Shown: positions 7,787 through 14,741, numbered from the stretch's first letter. The stretch: 21,627 nt of DNA from an uncultured Lachnospiraceae bacterium (GCA_902803625.1 CADCQV010000265.1:1-21627); one strand, 5' to 3'. The notes: generated by a model not told the origin, from the letters alone. A program made the numbers and translations.

Positions 7787-8299
7787 CTACTCACCCTTTA
7801 ACAGAAAATCCACAAGTGCTTTTGAGTATTCCGGAATATCGGGAGGTCTTCTGGCGGATATGATATTCCCGTCAACAACACAGGCTTCGTCAAACCAGGC
7901 GGCACCGGCATTTTCCATATCATCCTTTATTCCCGGGGTGCTGGTTACTTTTCTTCCCTTCAGTATGCCGGCAGAACAAAGCACCCATCCGGCATGGCAG
8001 ATCTCTCCGATAAGCTTTTTCTCCTCATCCATTTTCCTGACAATATTCAGTATCTCCGGAAAACGTCTGAGCTTGTCCGGTGCCCATCCTCCGGGTACCA
8101 GTACTCCGTCATAATCTCCGGGATCCACATCCTTAAAGGAAAGCCCCACTTCACAGGGGACACCGTATTTCCCGTGATATTTCCCGGGCTTTTCCGCTAC
8201 AAGGTCAACCTGTATTCCCTCTTCACGGAGCCTCATAACCGGGCACCATAGTTCCAGATCTTCAAAATCATCACTTACCAGTTGTAATACCTTTTTCAT
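7787..8299 (-). CDS. DJ-1/PfpI family protein (glutamine amidotransferase-like)
   Basis: A 170-residue protein with the compact alpha/beta fold of PfpI/YhbO-type members of the DJ-1 superfamily. Known members act as proteases, glyoxalases or deglycases that deal with reactive carbonyl damage in the cytosol. The nucleophile elbow GEICHAGW gives Cys101-His102, followed by VLCSAGILKGRKVTSTP. Glu13 or Glu16 in DDFEDLELW is placed to act as the conserved acidic partner, and GVLVPGGWAPDKLR is the usual oxyanion-hole loop. I chose the ATG at 8297-8299, which follows GGAGA by 7 nt; an in-frame TTG further upstream lies ahead of that site. It heads a likely three-gene operon and diverges from the tRNA operon. 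Confidence 0.9.
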   Translation of the reverse strand: MKKVLQLVSDDFEDLELWCPVMRLREEGIQVDLVAEKPGKYHGKYGVPCEVGLSFKDVDPGDYDGVLVPGGWAPDKLRRFPEILNIVRKMDEEKKLIGEICHAGWVLCSAGILKGRKVTSTPGIKDDMENAGAAWFDEACVVDGNIISARRPPDIPEYSKALVDFLLKGE

Positions 8300-8320
8300 A
8301 TTTACTTCTCCATAATATAG

Positions 8321-8349
8321 TTGCAAAGCTAAATATTTTGATGTACAAT
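8321..8349 (+). promoter_or_regulatory. Promoter of the tRNA operon
   Basis: TTGCAA (8321-8326), a 17-nt spacer and TACAAT (8344-8349) form a good sigma-A promoter about 35 nt ahead of the first tRNA, giving a short 5' leader (start near 8356). It overlaps the upstream region of the divergent PfpI-type gene. Confidence 0.7.
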
Positions 8350-8383
8350 ACTACTTGCTTTCGCAAAAACAGGATTTAAGCCT

Positions 8384-8457
8384 GTGTCCGTAGCTCAGCT
8401 GGATAGAGCAACGGCCTTCTAAGCCGTAGGTCCAGGGTTCGAATCCCTGCGGGCACA
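8384..8457 (+). tRNA. tRNA-Arg (anticodon TCT)
   Basis: A 74-nt cloverleaf. Acceptor GTGTCCG pairs with CGGGCAC with one G-U pair. Anticodon stem ACGGC/GCCGT encloses loop CTTCTAA with TCT at 8418-8420, reading AGA/AGG codons. The T arm is CAGGG/CCCTG around TTCGAAT. The discriminator base is A and CCA is not encoded. It is the first tRNA of the operon. Confidence 0.96.
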
Positions 8458-8478
8458 TCCGATCACCTAGATTGATAT

Positions 8479-8553
8479 GGTGGAATTGGCGCAGTTGGTT
8501 AGCGCGCCAGATTGTGGTTCTGGAGATCAAGGGTTCGAGTCCCTTATTCCACC
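8479..8553 (+). tRNA. tRNA-His (anticodon GTG)
   Basis: A cloverleaf with acceptor GTGGAAT/ATTCCAC. An extra 5' G (8479, G-1) faces discriminator C (8553), the identity pair of histidine tRNAs. Stem CCAGA/TCTGG carries loop TTGTGGT with anticodon GTG at 8514-8516. CCA is not encoded. A small hairpin (AGCGG/CCGCT) lies in the spacer downstream. Confidence 0.96.
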
Positions 8554-8605
8554 CTCGGCAGCAGGCAGCGGTTCCGCTGTTAATGCCACCAAAGCCTTAT
8601 GGTCT

Positions 8606-8677
8606 GGGGCTATCGCCAAGCGGTAAGGCACAGCACTTTGACTGCTGTATGCGCTGGTTCGAATCCAGCTAGCCCTG
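8606..8677 (+). tRNA. tRNA-Gln (anticodon TTG) with unusual G1-U72 end pair
   Basis: A 72-nt cloverleaf. Anticodon stem CAGCA/TGCTG encloses CTTTGAC with TTG at 8638-8640. The T arm is GCTGG/CCAGC and the discriminator is G. The acceptor GGGGCTA pairs with TAGCCCT, so the terminal pair is G1-U72. Bacterial glutamine tRNAs normally have U1-A72, which is recognised by glutaminyl-tRNA synthetase or the GatCAB amidotransferase. CCA is not encoded. Confidence 0.92.
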
Positions 8678-8753
8678 CTGGCTGTTTCGAAGATCAGCAA
8701 AACGCAAATTGCGCTATGACCTCCCGTTTTTCCGGGAAAGATCAGAAAACCTT

Positions 8754-8826
8754 GAGATACTAGCTCAGTTGGTAGAGCACCTGACTTTTAATCAGGTTGT
8801 CGGGGGTTCGACTCCCCCGTGTCTCA
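8754..8826 (+). tRNA. tRNA-Lys (anticodon TTT)
   Basis: A 73-nt cloverleaf with acceptor GAGATAC/GTGTCTC. Anticodon stem CCTGA/TCAGG carries loop CTTTTAA with TTT at 8787-8789. The T arm CGGGG/CCCCG is followed by discriminator A; CCA is not encoded. It is the last intact tRNA of the operon, and its 3' end is copied about 163 bp downstream. Confidence 0.96.
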
Positions 8827-8833
8827 GTTCTCT

Positions 8834-8857
8834 AAACCGCTCTAAGAGCGGTTTTTT
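8834..8857 (+). terminator. Intrinsic terminator of the tRNA operon
   Basis: AAACCGCTC (8834-8842) pairs with GAGCGGTTT (8846-8854) around TAA, followed by a T run. It begins 8 nt after tRNA-Lys. Confidence 0.92.
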
Positions 8858-8997
8858 ATATCCCAGGCAGGGGGAGTCGAACGGCAAGGCCTCGGAGCTT
8901 TGCTCCGAGAGGAGGCGCCAGTGGCGCGTCCGAGCCGCAGCCCGGCCTGAAAGGCGGCTGTGCCGCCGGCGGGACTCCCCCGTGTCTCATTCTCCGA

Positions 8998-9022
8998 AAA
9001 CCGCTCTAAGAGCGGTTTTTTT
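8998..9022 (+). terminator. Second copy of the tRNA-operon terminator
   Basis: AAACCGCTC/GAGCGGTTT with a TAA loop and a longer T run repeats the stem of the first terminator and follows the duplicated tRNA-Lys tail. It gives the operon a back-up stop. Confidence 0.85.
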
Positions 9023-9124
9023 ATTACCCTCGGAAGGGGGAGTCGAACGGAAAGGCCTCGGAGCTCTGCTCCCCCAACGTATGTATAATAACAGTATAAC
9101 CACTATTTAACAAGGTTTAAGGAC

Positions 9125-9489
9125 AAAATCAAAGGGGCATCGACTGAAACAAAACTTCGATGCCCCTTCAAGCTATTGTATCATCTGCATATCCCATTGG
9201 AACGTACCTCCTTAATGCATTCGTATCTAGCGCTCATCTATAAGATCGGGCCGGTCGTCCTCACCTGGTCGGTAAGACTCTTATATGTGATTTTCGCCCG
9301 CTTCCGCCTTTACGTATGCGTTTTATGCAAGTCTGCTGATACAAAAATAAGTTGTGTTGAAAATAATTTGTCCGGCGGTCTGTACCTCCATTTCTTAAGG
9401 GATTCGAGTAGAGATAGTTCCGATCAATTCCTCTACCTCCTCGGCCGACCCTCTGTGCCGGTCTCTTTTTTTGTCTCTCTTGTTTTGAT
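9125..9489 (-). ncRNA. Structured non-coding RNA of about 365 nt, family not identified
   Basis: A minus-strand transcription unit with no credible reading frame, bounded by a consensus promoter (9496-9524) and an intrinsic terminator (9132-9168). Long complementary segments define two domains. Domain I closes with CCGGC/GCCGG (9457-9461 with 9372-9376) stacked on GGUC/GACC (9447-9450 with 9377-9380). It encloses hairpin GUAGAG/CUCUAC (9431-9436 with 9408-9413). Domain II closes with UUGUAUCA/UGAUACAA (9337-9344 with 9176-9183) and UGCAUA/UAUGCA (9324-9329 with 9186-9191). Inside are UAUAAGA/UCUUAUA (9279-9285 with 9239-9245) and a hairpin GUCUUACC/GGUGAGGAC. CGGGC (9296-9300) can pair with GCCCG (9247-9251) as a pseudoknot. 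The octamer GGAGGUAC occurs once in each domain. I see no tmRNA, RNase P, SRP or 6S hallmarks. The raiA-type RNA of Firmicutes is the candidate I would compare first, without certainty. Confidence 0.8.
9132..9168 (-). terminator. Intrinsic terminator of the non-coding RNA
   Basis: On the minus strand AAGGGGCATCGA (9157-9168) pairs perfectly with TCGATGCCCCTT (9132-9143) across a 13-nt loop, followed by TGATTTTG. The U-rich tail exists only on the minus side, so it terminates the minus-strand RNA and not the tRNA operon. Confidence 0.85.
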
Positions 9490-9495
9490 GATATG

Positions 9496-9524
9496 AGTAT
9501 AACTCCCGTTTATAAAATTGTCAA
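9496..9524 (-). promoter_or_regulatory. Consensus sigma-A promoter of the non-coding RNA, with AT-rich upstream tract
   Basis: On the minus strand TTGACA (9519-9524), exactly 17 nt, then TATACT (9496-9501); transcription should begin near 9489. The 80 bases upstream (about 9525-9600) are very rich in A and T, like an UP element of a stable-RNA promoter. No open reading frame with a ribosome-binding site follows it. The rest of the gap to degV (to 9654) shows nothing else. Confidence 0.88.
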
Positions 9525-9654
9525 CACAATTAATTAGATTTTTTGTATTTATTTATGCACATGAATATAAATTGTTTTAATTGTATATGCAATATAATTC
9601 CGCTCCCTTTTCATCGCGTTCGGGTAACAATGTCATGTAGTCCGCATTACTACG

Positions 9655-9683
9655 TTGTTTACAGGCTCTTTTTATGCTATAGT
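9655..9683 (+). promoter_or_regulatory. Probable promoter of degV
   Basis: TTGTTT (9655-9660), a 17-nt spacer and TATAGT (9678-9683) end seven bases before the ATG at 9691. The -35 match is poor, the -10 good. The start of transcription would fall at the ATG, giving a leaderless mRNA. Confidence 0.5.
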
Positions 9684-9690
9684 TACCCCT

Positions 9691-10593
9691 ATGGGTAAGG
9701 TTGCAATAGTAACGGATACAAACAGCGGCATAACACCAGAGCAGGGAAAGAAAGACGGAATATTCGTCCTTTCCATGCCCTTTATAGTGAATGAAAAGGA
9801 GTATCTTGACTGCGTTAATCTGTCGCAGGACGAATTTTACGCTTTTCTGGCAGAAGGGGCGGAGGTGACCACCTCACAGCCTGTTGCCGGGGATGTTATT
9901 GCGCTGTGGGACAGAATCTTTAGTGAAGGCTATGACGAGATCGTTCATATCCCTATGTCCTCCGGACTTTCCGGCGCCTGTGCCAATGCCAGGATCTACG
10001 CCGCCGATTACGGATCAAAGGTACAGGTGGTAGATAACCACCGTATTTCCGTCACCCAGCGCCAGTCCGCCTATGATGCCAAATATCTTGCGGAAAAGGG
10101 ATATGATGCTGCCGGGATAAGGTCGATACTTGAGGAAGTAAAGAATGAGTCCAGCATTTATATCACAGTGGACACTCTCGATTATCTGAAGAAGGGCGGA
10201 CGCGTCACTCCGGCGGGAGCAGCCCTTGCGAAGATACTGAATCTGAAGCCCATTCTCTCTATCCGTGGTGAAAAGCTCGATGCCTTTTCAAAATGCCGTG
10301 GCACCAGACAGGCAAAGAACATTATGATAAAGGCAATAAAAAACGATATTGAAAACCTTCTCGGAGGGTACGATCCGGAAAACCCGGATATCTGGCTTGC
10401 GGTGGCACACACCAGAAATGAAGAAATGGCAGCGGAATTTGCGGAGGAGATCGCCGCAGAATTCCCTAATTGCAGCATCTATACAGACTCACTTCCCCTG
10501 AGCATTTCCTGCCATATAGGACCGGGTTCCCTGGCGATTGCCTGCTCAAAGACCGTAAAGGGCGGACAGCCCTACCCTTCGATTAAAAGATAA
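9691..10593 (+). CDS. DegV family protein (fatty-acid-binding, FakB-like)
   Basis: A 300-residue protein of the usual DegV length. Family members bind a fatty acid in a deep pocket; the FakB members present it to the kinase FakA for phosphorylation, feeding exogenous fatty acids into phospholipid synthesis. The N terminus MGKVAIVTDTNSGI, the TSQPVAGDV loop, HIPMSSGLSGACANA and VDTLDYLKKGGRVTPAGA are the conserved DegV landmarks, and SCHIGPGSLAI is near the C terminus. I chose the ATG at 9691 because the protein then begins like its family; an in-frame TTG at 9655 would add 12 unlikely residues and overlaps the promoter. No Shine-Dalgarno sequence precedes either. It ends 12 bp from the convergent SGNH gene. 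Confidence 0.92.
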   Translation: MGKVAIVTDTNSGITPEQGKKDGIFVLSMPFIVNEKEYLDCVNLSQDEFYAFLAEGAEVTTSQPVAGDVIALWDRIFSEGYDEIVHIPMSSGLSGACANARIYAADYGSKVQVVDNHRISVTQRQSAYDAKYLAEKGYDAAGIRSILEEVKNESSIYITVDTLDYLKKGGRVTPAGAALAKILNLKPILSIRGEKLDAFSKCRGTRQAKNIMIKAIKNDIENLLGGYDPENPDIWLAVAHTRNEEMAAEFAEEIAAEFPNCSIYTDSLPLSISCHIGPGSLAIACSKTVKGGQPYPSIKR

Positions 10594-10605
10594 GCATCTG
10601 TCAGT

Positions 10606-11958
10606 TCAGTTTATTCCTTCCCCGGTCTCCCAGTCGCCCGTAGTAGTATCATTATTATTTTCCCCGTTAGCAGGGGCTATATCTTCTATCTCTATATTGC
10701 CGCTTACACTGTTGTCAGTACCGGTCTCAACGGCGTTACCGCTTTCGGAGGTGCTTCCATCACCTGCGGACTCTTCACCTCCGGAACCGTCACTCTCTTC
10801 CGCTTCTTTTCCTTCCCCGATATCCGTAACATCCTTTTCCGGAGTATAGCCGGTCACATACTGTGTATCGCTTCCGCTGCTCAGCACCGCATGGCTCTTT
10901 AAAAAATCCACCCAGATATACATATACTTCTGCATAATATGGATCCCGTCCGAAGCATAGTATTCCGGCAGATTGCCCTCCTCATCAGTAAAGACGGAAT
11001 TCAGATCCAGATACGCCACATGCTCCTTTTCGGCCACAACCTTCAGAGCTTCATTGCGTCTGGAGATATTTTCATTATTGAAAACATTGGATGTCTGTGA
11101 TTTTGATTTTGTGACGTTTATAATACTCTGAACGTATATCACCGCCTCCGGCTGATAATATTTCAGCATGTCGATCAGCTGGTAATAGGCATTATCAAAG
11201 GTGCTTTCATCAGCCCACCCCATCTCGTTCAGTCCGAACATTATATATATCTTCCTGAATTTACCGCGGTTTAAGGCCATAGCTTCCTCAAGGGTAAGCT
11301 TTCCGAGCTCGGAGTCTATCCATTTCTTTGTAAAAACCTGATGAACCCCGTAGCTCTTCTGGGCATAGGAAACGATCCCGTCAAGCCCCGAATACATTCC
11401 GAAGCCCTGTTCCCTGGAATCGCCTATTATCACAGTATCCCCTCCGGTAAAGTAACCGTCTCCCACACTGTAAAAGCCGTCGTAAGAATCACCGGTGTCC
11501 GAGGCATCATTTTCCGGAAGACGGGTTTTGAAGGCCTCCTTCAGAAATTCATCACTTTCCCCGTTTTTCATACGTTCGGAACGTTCGGCCCGCCGTGCAG
11601 CTGCCTCCTCATCCTTTTTCTCGCTGTCTGTTTTTTCTTTCTCTTCCTCCGAAGGCTTTTCCTTATCTTTCCCGGTATCGATGCCCAGATCCTTTACCAG
11701 CTCCTCATCGGGCACATATTCCGTAGGCATGTAGTCAACGCTGTAATCCCTTTCCTTCACACCCTGGACAAGATTTGAAAACCGAGCCTTTATATCCTGT
11801 ACAGCCGCCGAAACCCCTACATTCTCAGGATCGACACTCAGGTTCACCGTGTTTGAGGCAGGAAGCACTCCCGCTGTCAAAAGGATCCCGTAGACGAACA
11901 GACCCAGACTTATCAGCACTATTATTGAAAGAAACGGACAATTCTTAAAAAATCTCAT
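10606..11958 (-). CDS. Membrane-anchored SGNH/GDSL-type hydrolase, partner of an MBOAT protein
   Basis: A 450-residue protein. One N-terminal membrane helix (about 9-32) leads to a charged Lys/Glu-rich linker (95-135) and then an extracellular SGNH domain (about 170-360). The catalytic set is visible: IIGDSREQG with Ser181, FGLNEMG with Asn244 in the oxyanion position, and SDGIH with Asp337 and His340. The C-terminal 85 residues are a Ser/Gly/Glu-rich, probably disordered tail. It starts 9 nt after the MBOAT acyltransferase stop, with GAGGG overlapping that stop. MBOAT plus SGNH pairs in other bacteria pass an acetyl or acyl group across the membrane onto a polysaccharide or teichoic acid, so a similar role is likely. 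The polymer is unknown. Confidence 0.85.
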   Translation of the reverse strand: MRFFKNCPFLSIIVLISLGLFVYGILLTAGVLPASNTVNLSVDPENVGVSAAVQDIKARFSNLVQGVKERDYSVDYMPTEYVPDEELVKDLGIDTGKDKEKPSEEEKEKTDSEKKDEEAAARRAERSERMKNGESDEFLKEAFKTRLPENDASDTGDSYDGFYSVGDGYFTGGDTVIIGDSREQGFGMYSGLDGIVSYAQKSYGVHQVFTKKWIDSELGKLTLEEAMALNRGKFRKIYIMFGLNEMGWADESTFDNAYYQLIDMLKYYQPEAVIYVQSIINVTKSKSQTSNVFNNENISRRNEALKVVAEKEHVAYLDLNSVFTDEEGNLPEYYASDGIHIMQKYMYIWVDFLKSHAVLSSGSDTQYVTGYTPEKDVTDIGEGKEAEESDGSGGEESAGDGSTSESGNAVETGTDNSVSGNIEIEDIAPANGENNNDTTTGDWETGEGIN

Positions 11959-11967
11959 ATCAGACCC

Positions 11968-13347
11968 TCAAAATCTGAAATACAGGAAGGGATTATATAC
12001 CGAATCCACCAGGATCCCCACTGAAATAAGGAATACCGCTATCAGAAATACATAGGACAGAGCACTGTCCCTATGCCTTCTGAACCATCTTGCGGGAACC
12101 GGTGTGGCAAAAAATACGGCTGCCGCAAAAATATACCAGTATGTGTAAAAATACTCTATGAAATCCGTACCCGGATTTATGGTAAACATTCTTGAGAAAT
12201 AAACGACGGCATCTTCAAGTGACGGCGCCGCAAAAAGAACCCATCCGAACATAACGAGAAGAAGCGTATACACTCTGGAAAAAAAGATTGATTTATCCAG
12301 AAACCTTTTCAGGAAAAGTCTTTCTATGAGGAGGATCACAAAGTAATACAGTCCCCACAGCACAAAATTCCAGGCGGCTCCATGCCAAAGTCCCGTGACA
12401 AGCCAGACAATGAGCATATTCAAAATCGTTCGGGCGGTTCCCTTCCTGTTCCCTCCAAGAGGAATGTACAGATATTCCCTGAACCAGGATGTCAGAGTGA
12501 TATGCCATCTTTTCCAGAATTCCGTTACACTCCGGGAAATATAGGGATGGGCGAAGTTCTCCGGGAACCTGAACCCGAGCATCTGTCCCAGTCCTATGGC
12601 CATCAGCGAATAACCCGAAAAATCAAAATAGAGCTGCAGTGTATATGCCGCTATTCCCATCCACGCAAAAAGGGTGGAGATATTCCCATATCCCGCTGCA
12701 AGGCAGCCTGTCCAGATATTGCCGAGACTGTTGGCAAAGATGACCTTACAGCCAAGCCCCATGACAAAAAGCTTCATTCCGTTATCTATGACGGAATAAT
12801 GGAGCTTCCGGTTTCTCAGTCCGTGCCTGACCCTTGAATAGGTTACTATGGGTCCTGCGATAAGCTGAGGGAACATCACAAGATATGTACCCAGGTTCAG
12901 CAGTGAATTTTCCGCCTCATACCTCTGCATATAGACATCGATCACATAGGACATGATCTGGAAGGTATAGAAGCTTATTCCCAGCGGAAGAACGATCACG
13001 GGCACGGTAAGTTCGAGACCGAAAACAGAATTAAGGGTGGATATGATAAATGCCGTATATTTGAATGCGATGAGCATCCCGATATCATAAAAAAGGGCAA
13101 AGATAAAGAAAATCCGTCTCAGTATCCTGTGGCGGTGCAGCCTGAACCTGCTGATCAGGATCGCAAGAGAATAATTCACCACCACAGAACACAGGATGAG
13201 TATGGTATATCTCGCCTCACCCCAGGCGTAAAAAACCAGGCTCCCTATGAAAAGCACGGGATTTTTCGCGCCCCGGGGAACGAGATAATATATTAAGAAA
13301 AACACCGGCATAAACCGGAAAAGAAATACTAATGAACTGAAAACCAT
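11968..13347 (-). CDS. Membrane-bound O-acyltransferase (MBOAT, AlgI/DltB-like)
   Basis: A 459-residue polytopic membrane protein of AlgI/PatA length with about ten or eleven helices. The N terminus MVFSSLVFLFRFMPVFFLIYY and YAWGEARYTILIL are typical of the AlgI group. PLGISFYTFQIMSYVIDVY, FPQLIAGPI and REYLYIPLGGNRKG follow in the family order. The catalytic histidine lies in TGLWHGAAWNF. These enzymes move acetyl or acyl groups from a cytosolic donor through the membrane to a surface polymer, and here the downstream SGNH protein is the probable outer partner. It follows glyA by 14 nt; the ribosome-binding site is poor (CTCCGG), so translation may be coupled to glyA. Confidence 0.93.
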   Translation of the reverse strand: MVFSSLVFLFRFMPVFFLIYYLVPRGAKNPVLFIGSLVFYAWGEARYTILILCSVVVNYSLAILISRFRLHRHRILRRIFFIFALFYDIGMLIAFKYTAFIISTLNSVFGLELTVPVIVLPLGISFYTFQIMSYVIDVYMQRYEAENSLLNLGTYLVMFPQLIAGPIVTYSRVRHGLRNRKLHYSVIDNGMKLFVMGLGCKVIFANSLGNIWTGCLAAGYGNISTLFAWMGIAAYTLQLYFDFSGYSLMAIGLGQMLGFRFPENFAHPYISRSVTEFWKRWHITLTSWFREYLYIPLGGNRKGTARTILNMLIVWLVTGLWHGAAWNFVLWGLYYFVILLIERLFLKRFLDKSIFFSRVYTLLLVMFGWVLFAAPSLEDAVVYFSRMFTINPGTDFIEYFYTYWYIFAAAVFFATPVPARWFRRHRDSALSYVFLIAVFLISVGILVDSVYNPFLYFRF

Positions 13348-13361
13348 TTTCCGGAGCTACA

Positions 13362-14606
13362 TTATTCCAAATCAAGAGGATATTTATCCGTAAGTGTCTT
13401 TACTATGGCACGTGCCTCCTCAACCTTTGCACTTCCTCCCAGAACGACCAGTGAGATGGCATCCGCAACCTTATCGCAGTCCTCAGGATCAAAGCCCCTG
13501 GTGGTAACCGCAGGGGTACCAAGTCTGATACCGCTGGTAACAAAAGGCTTCTGAGGATCATTGGGAATGGTGTTCTTGTTTGCCGTGATATTCGCATCAT
13601 CGAGAAGTGCTTCCACTTCCTTTCCGGTGAGTCCCTGTGGAACAAGGTTAAGGAGCATAAGATGATTGTCCGTTCCGCCGGAGATAAGGGAAAGACCTCT
13701 GTCCGTAAGTCCCTTGGCCAGAGCCTGTGCATTATCCACGATCTTTTTTGCATATGCCTTGAATTCCGGCTGCAGAGCCTCCTTTAAGCATACCGCCTTT
13801 GCAGCGATCACATGCATAAGAGGTCCGCCCTGGCATCCCGGAAATACCGCCTTATTGAACTTGAATTTGTCTGCCGCTTCCTGATTTGAAAGGATAAGTC
13901 CGCCTCTCGGACCTCTGAGGGTCTTGTGGGTCGTTGTAGTCACCACATCCGCGATCCCTATGGGTGAAGGATGCTGTCCTCCGGCCACAAGTCCCGCTAT
14001 ATGAGCCATGTCAACCATAAGATAAGCTCCGACCTCATCCGCGATCCTGCGGAATTTTTCAAAATCCAGTGTCCTGGCATACGCGGAAGCTCCTGCAACG
14101 ATGATCTTCGGTCTGCATTCCTTCGCTATTTCCAGAACCCTGTCATAATCTATGAAACCCTCGTCATTCACCCCGTAAGGCACGCAGTTGAAGTACATAC
14201 CCGAGAAATTGACCGGTGAGCCGTGGGAGAGATGTCCTCCCTGATCCAGATTCATTCCCATGAAAGTATCTCCGGGCTTCATCATTGCCATGAATACGGC
14301 CATATTTGCCTGAGCACCTGAATGAGGCTGAACATTGGCATATTCACAGTGAAAAAGCTCCTTTGCCCTCTCCCTTGCAAGCTCCTCCACCACATCCACA
14401 CAGCCGCATCCGCCGTAATATCTGTGTGCCGGATATCCTTCCGCATATTTATTCGTAAGCAGGCTGCCCATTGCCGACATGACCGCTTTGCTTGTCCAGT
14501 TTTCGGATGCTATAAGCTCTATGTGGCTGTTCTGGCGCTCACCCTCCGCAACTATGGTATCGGCTATCTCAGGGTCAACCTGCCTGATATCTTCAAGTGA
14601 ATACAT
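13362..14606 (-). CDS. glyA: Serine hydroxymethyltransferase
   Basis: A 414-residue PLP enzyme of normal bacterial length that interconverts serine + tetrahydrofolate and glycine + methylene-tetrahydrofolate, the main source of one-carbon units in the cytosol. The PLP lysine lies in VTTTTHKTLRGPRGG. ELIASENWTSKAVM is at the N terminus and NKYAEGYPAHRYYGGC is the active-site segment. VDMAHIAGLVAGG carries the PLP-contacting Asp and His. The ATG follows AAAGGAG by 6 nt. A promoter (14654-14682) gives a leader of about 40 nt without a visible riboswitch. It heads an operon with the MBOAT and SGNH genes, an unusual combination for glyA. Confidence 0.97.
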   Translation of the reverse strand: MYSLEDIRQVDPEIADTIVAEGERQNSHIELIASENWTSKAVMSAMGSLLTNKYAEGYPAHRYYGGCGCVDVVEELARERAKELFHCEYANVQPHSGAQANMAVFMAMMKPGDTFMGMNLDQGGHLSHGSPVNFSGMYFNCVPYGVNDEGFIDYDRVLEIAKECRPKIIVAGASAYARTLDFEKFRRIADEVGAYLMVDMAHIAGLVAGGQHPSPIGIADVVTTTTHKTLRGPRGGLILSNQEAADKFKFNKAVFPGCQGGPLMHVIAAKAVCLKEALQPEFKAYAKKIVDNAQALAKGLTDRGLSLISGGTDNHLMLLNLVPQGLTGKEVEALLDDANITANKNTIPNDPQKPFVTSGIRLGTPAVTTRGFDPEDCDKVADAISLVVLGGSAKVEEARAIVKTLTDKYPLDLE

Positions 14607-14653
14607 TAATTACTCCTTTCAATTAAGTAGGGGTTTTAATCGTGACTTTCCGC

Positions 14654-14682
14654 ATTATATCATACCCTTATTTTTTTGTTAA
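14654..14682 (-). promoter_or_regulatory. Promoter of the glyA-MBOAT-SGNH operon
   Basis: On the minus strand TTAACA (14677-14682), 17 nt, TATAAT (14654-14659), with a start expected near 14647. Its -35 box is only 3 bp from the -35 box of the divergent PAP2 gene. Confidence 0.82.
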
Positions 14683-14685
14683 CGC

Positions 14686-14714
14686 TTGTATCGAGAAATA
14701 CTATGTGCTAGAAT
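14686..14714 (+). promoter_or_regulatory. Promoter of the PAP2-family gene
   Basis: TTGTAT (14686-14691), 17 nt, TAGAAT (14709-14714), with a TGC extension before the -10 box (extended -10). The leader is about 20 nt and holds a GAGGAG ribosome-binding site. Confidence 0.75.
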
Positions 14715-14741
14715 AAAAGACCCTTGAGGAGTAATGTCTGT

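Larger units (their letters stand above)
8806..9075 (+). repeat. Tandem repeat made of tRNA-Lys tail, terminator and GC-rich hairpins
   Basis: The last 17 nt of tRNA-Lys (8810-8826) recur exactly at 8973-8989. They are followed by a second copy of the terminator and then by GGGGGAGTCGAAC (9036-9048), which first occurs at 8870-8882. That 13-mer is the exact reverse complement of the T-arm segment 8806-8818. The unit is 163-166 bp. Between the first GGGGGAGTC and the second GACTCCCCC lie three perfect or near-perfect hairpins: CTCGGAGC/GCTCCGAG (8891-8909), GCGCCA/TGGCGC (8915-8927) and GGCGGC/GCCGCC (8953-8967). The second copy breaks off near 9070. No complete second tRNA is present. Confidence 0.85.

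Noticed and set aside
8472..9110. Plus-strand open frames across the tRNA genes and the repeat
   Set aside because: They translate tRNA and hairpin sequence; this is a chance result of stop-poor structured RNA genes.
9176..9496. Plus-strand open frame of 106 codons over the non-coding RNA
   Set aside because: No ribosome-binding site or promoter, no family resemblance, and it is antisense to a well-delimited RNA transcription unit.
9655..9690. TTG start adding 12 residues to DegV
   Set aside because: The extra residues do not fit the family and the codon coincides with the -35 box; the ATG at 9691 gives the canonical N terminus.
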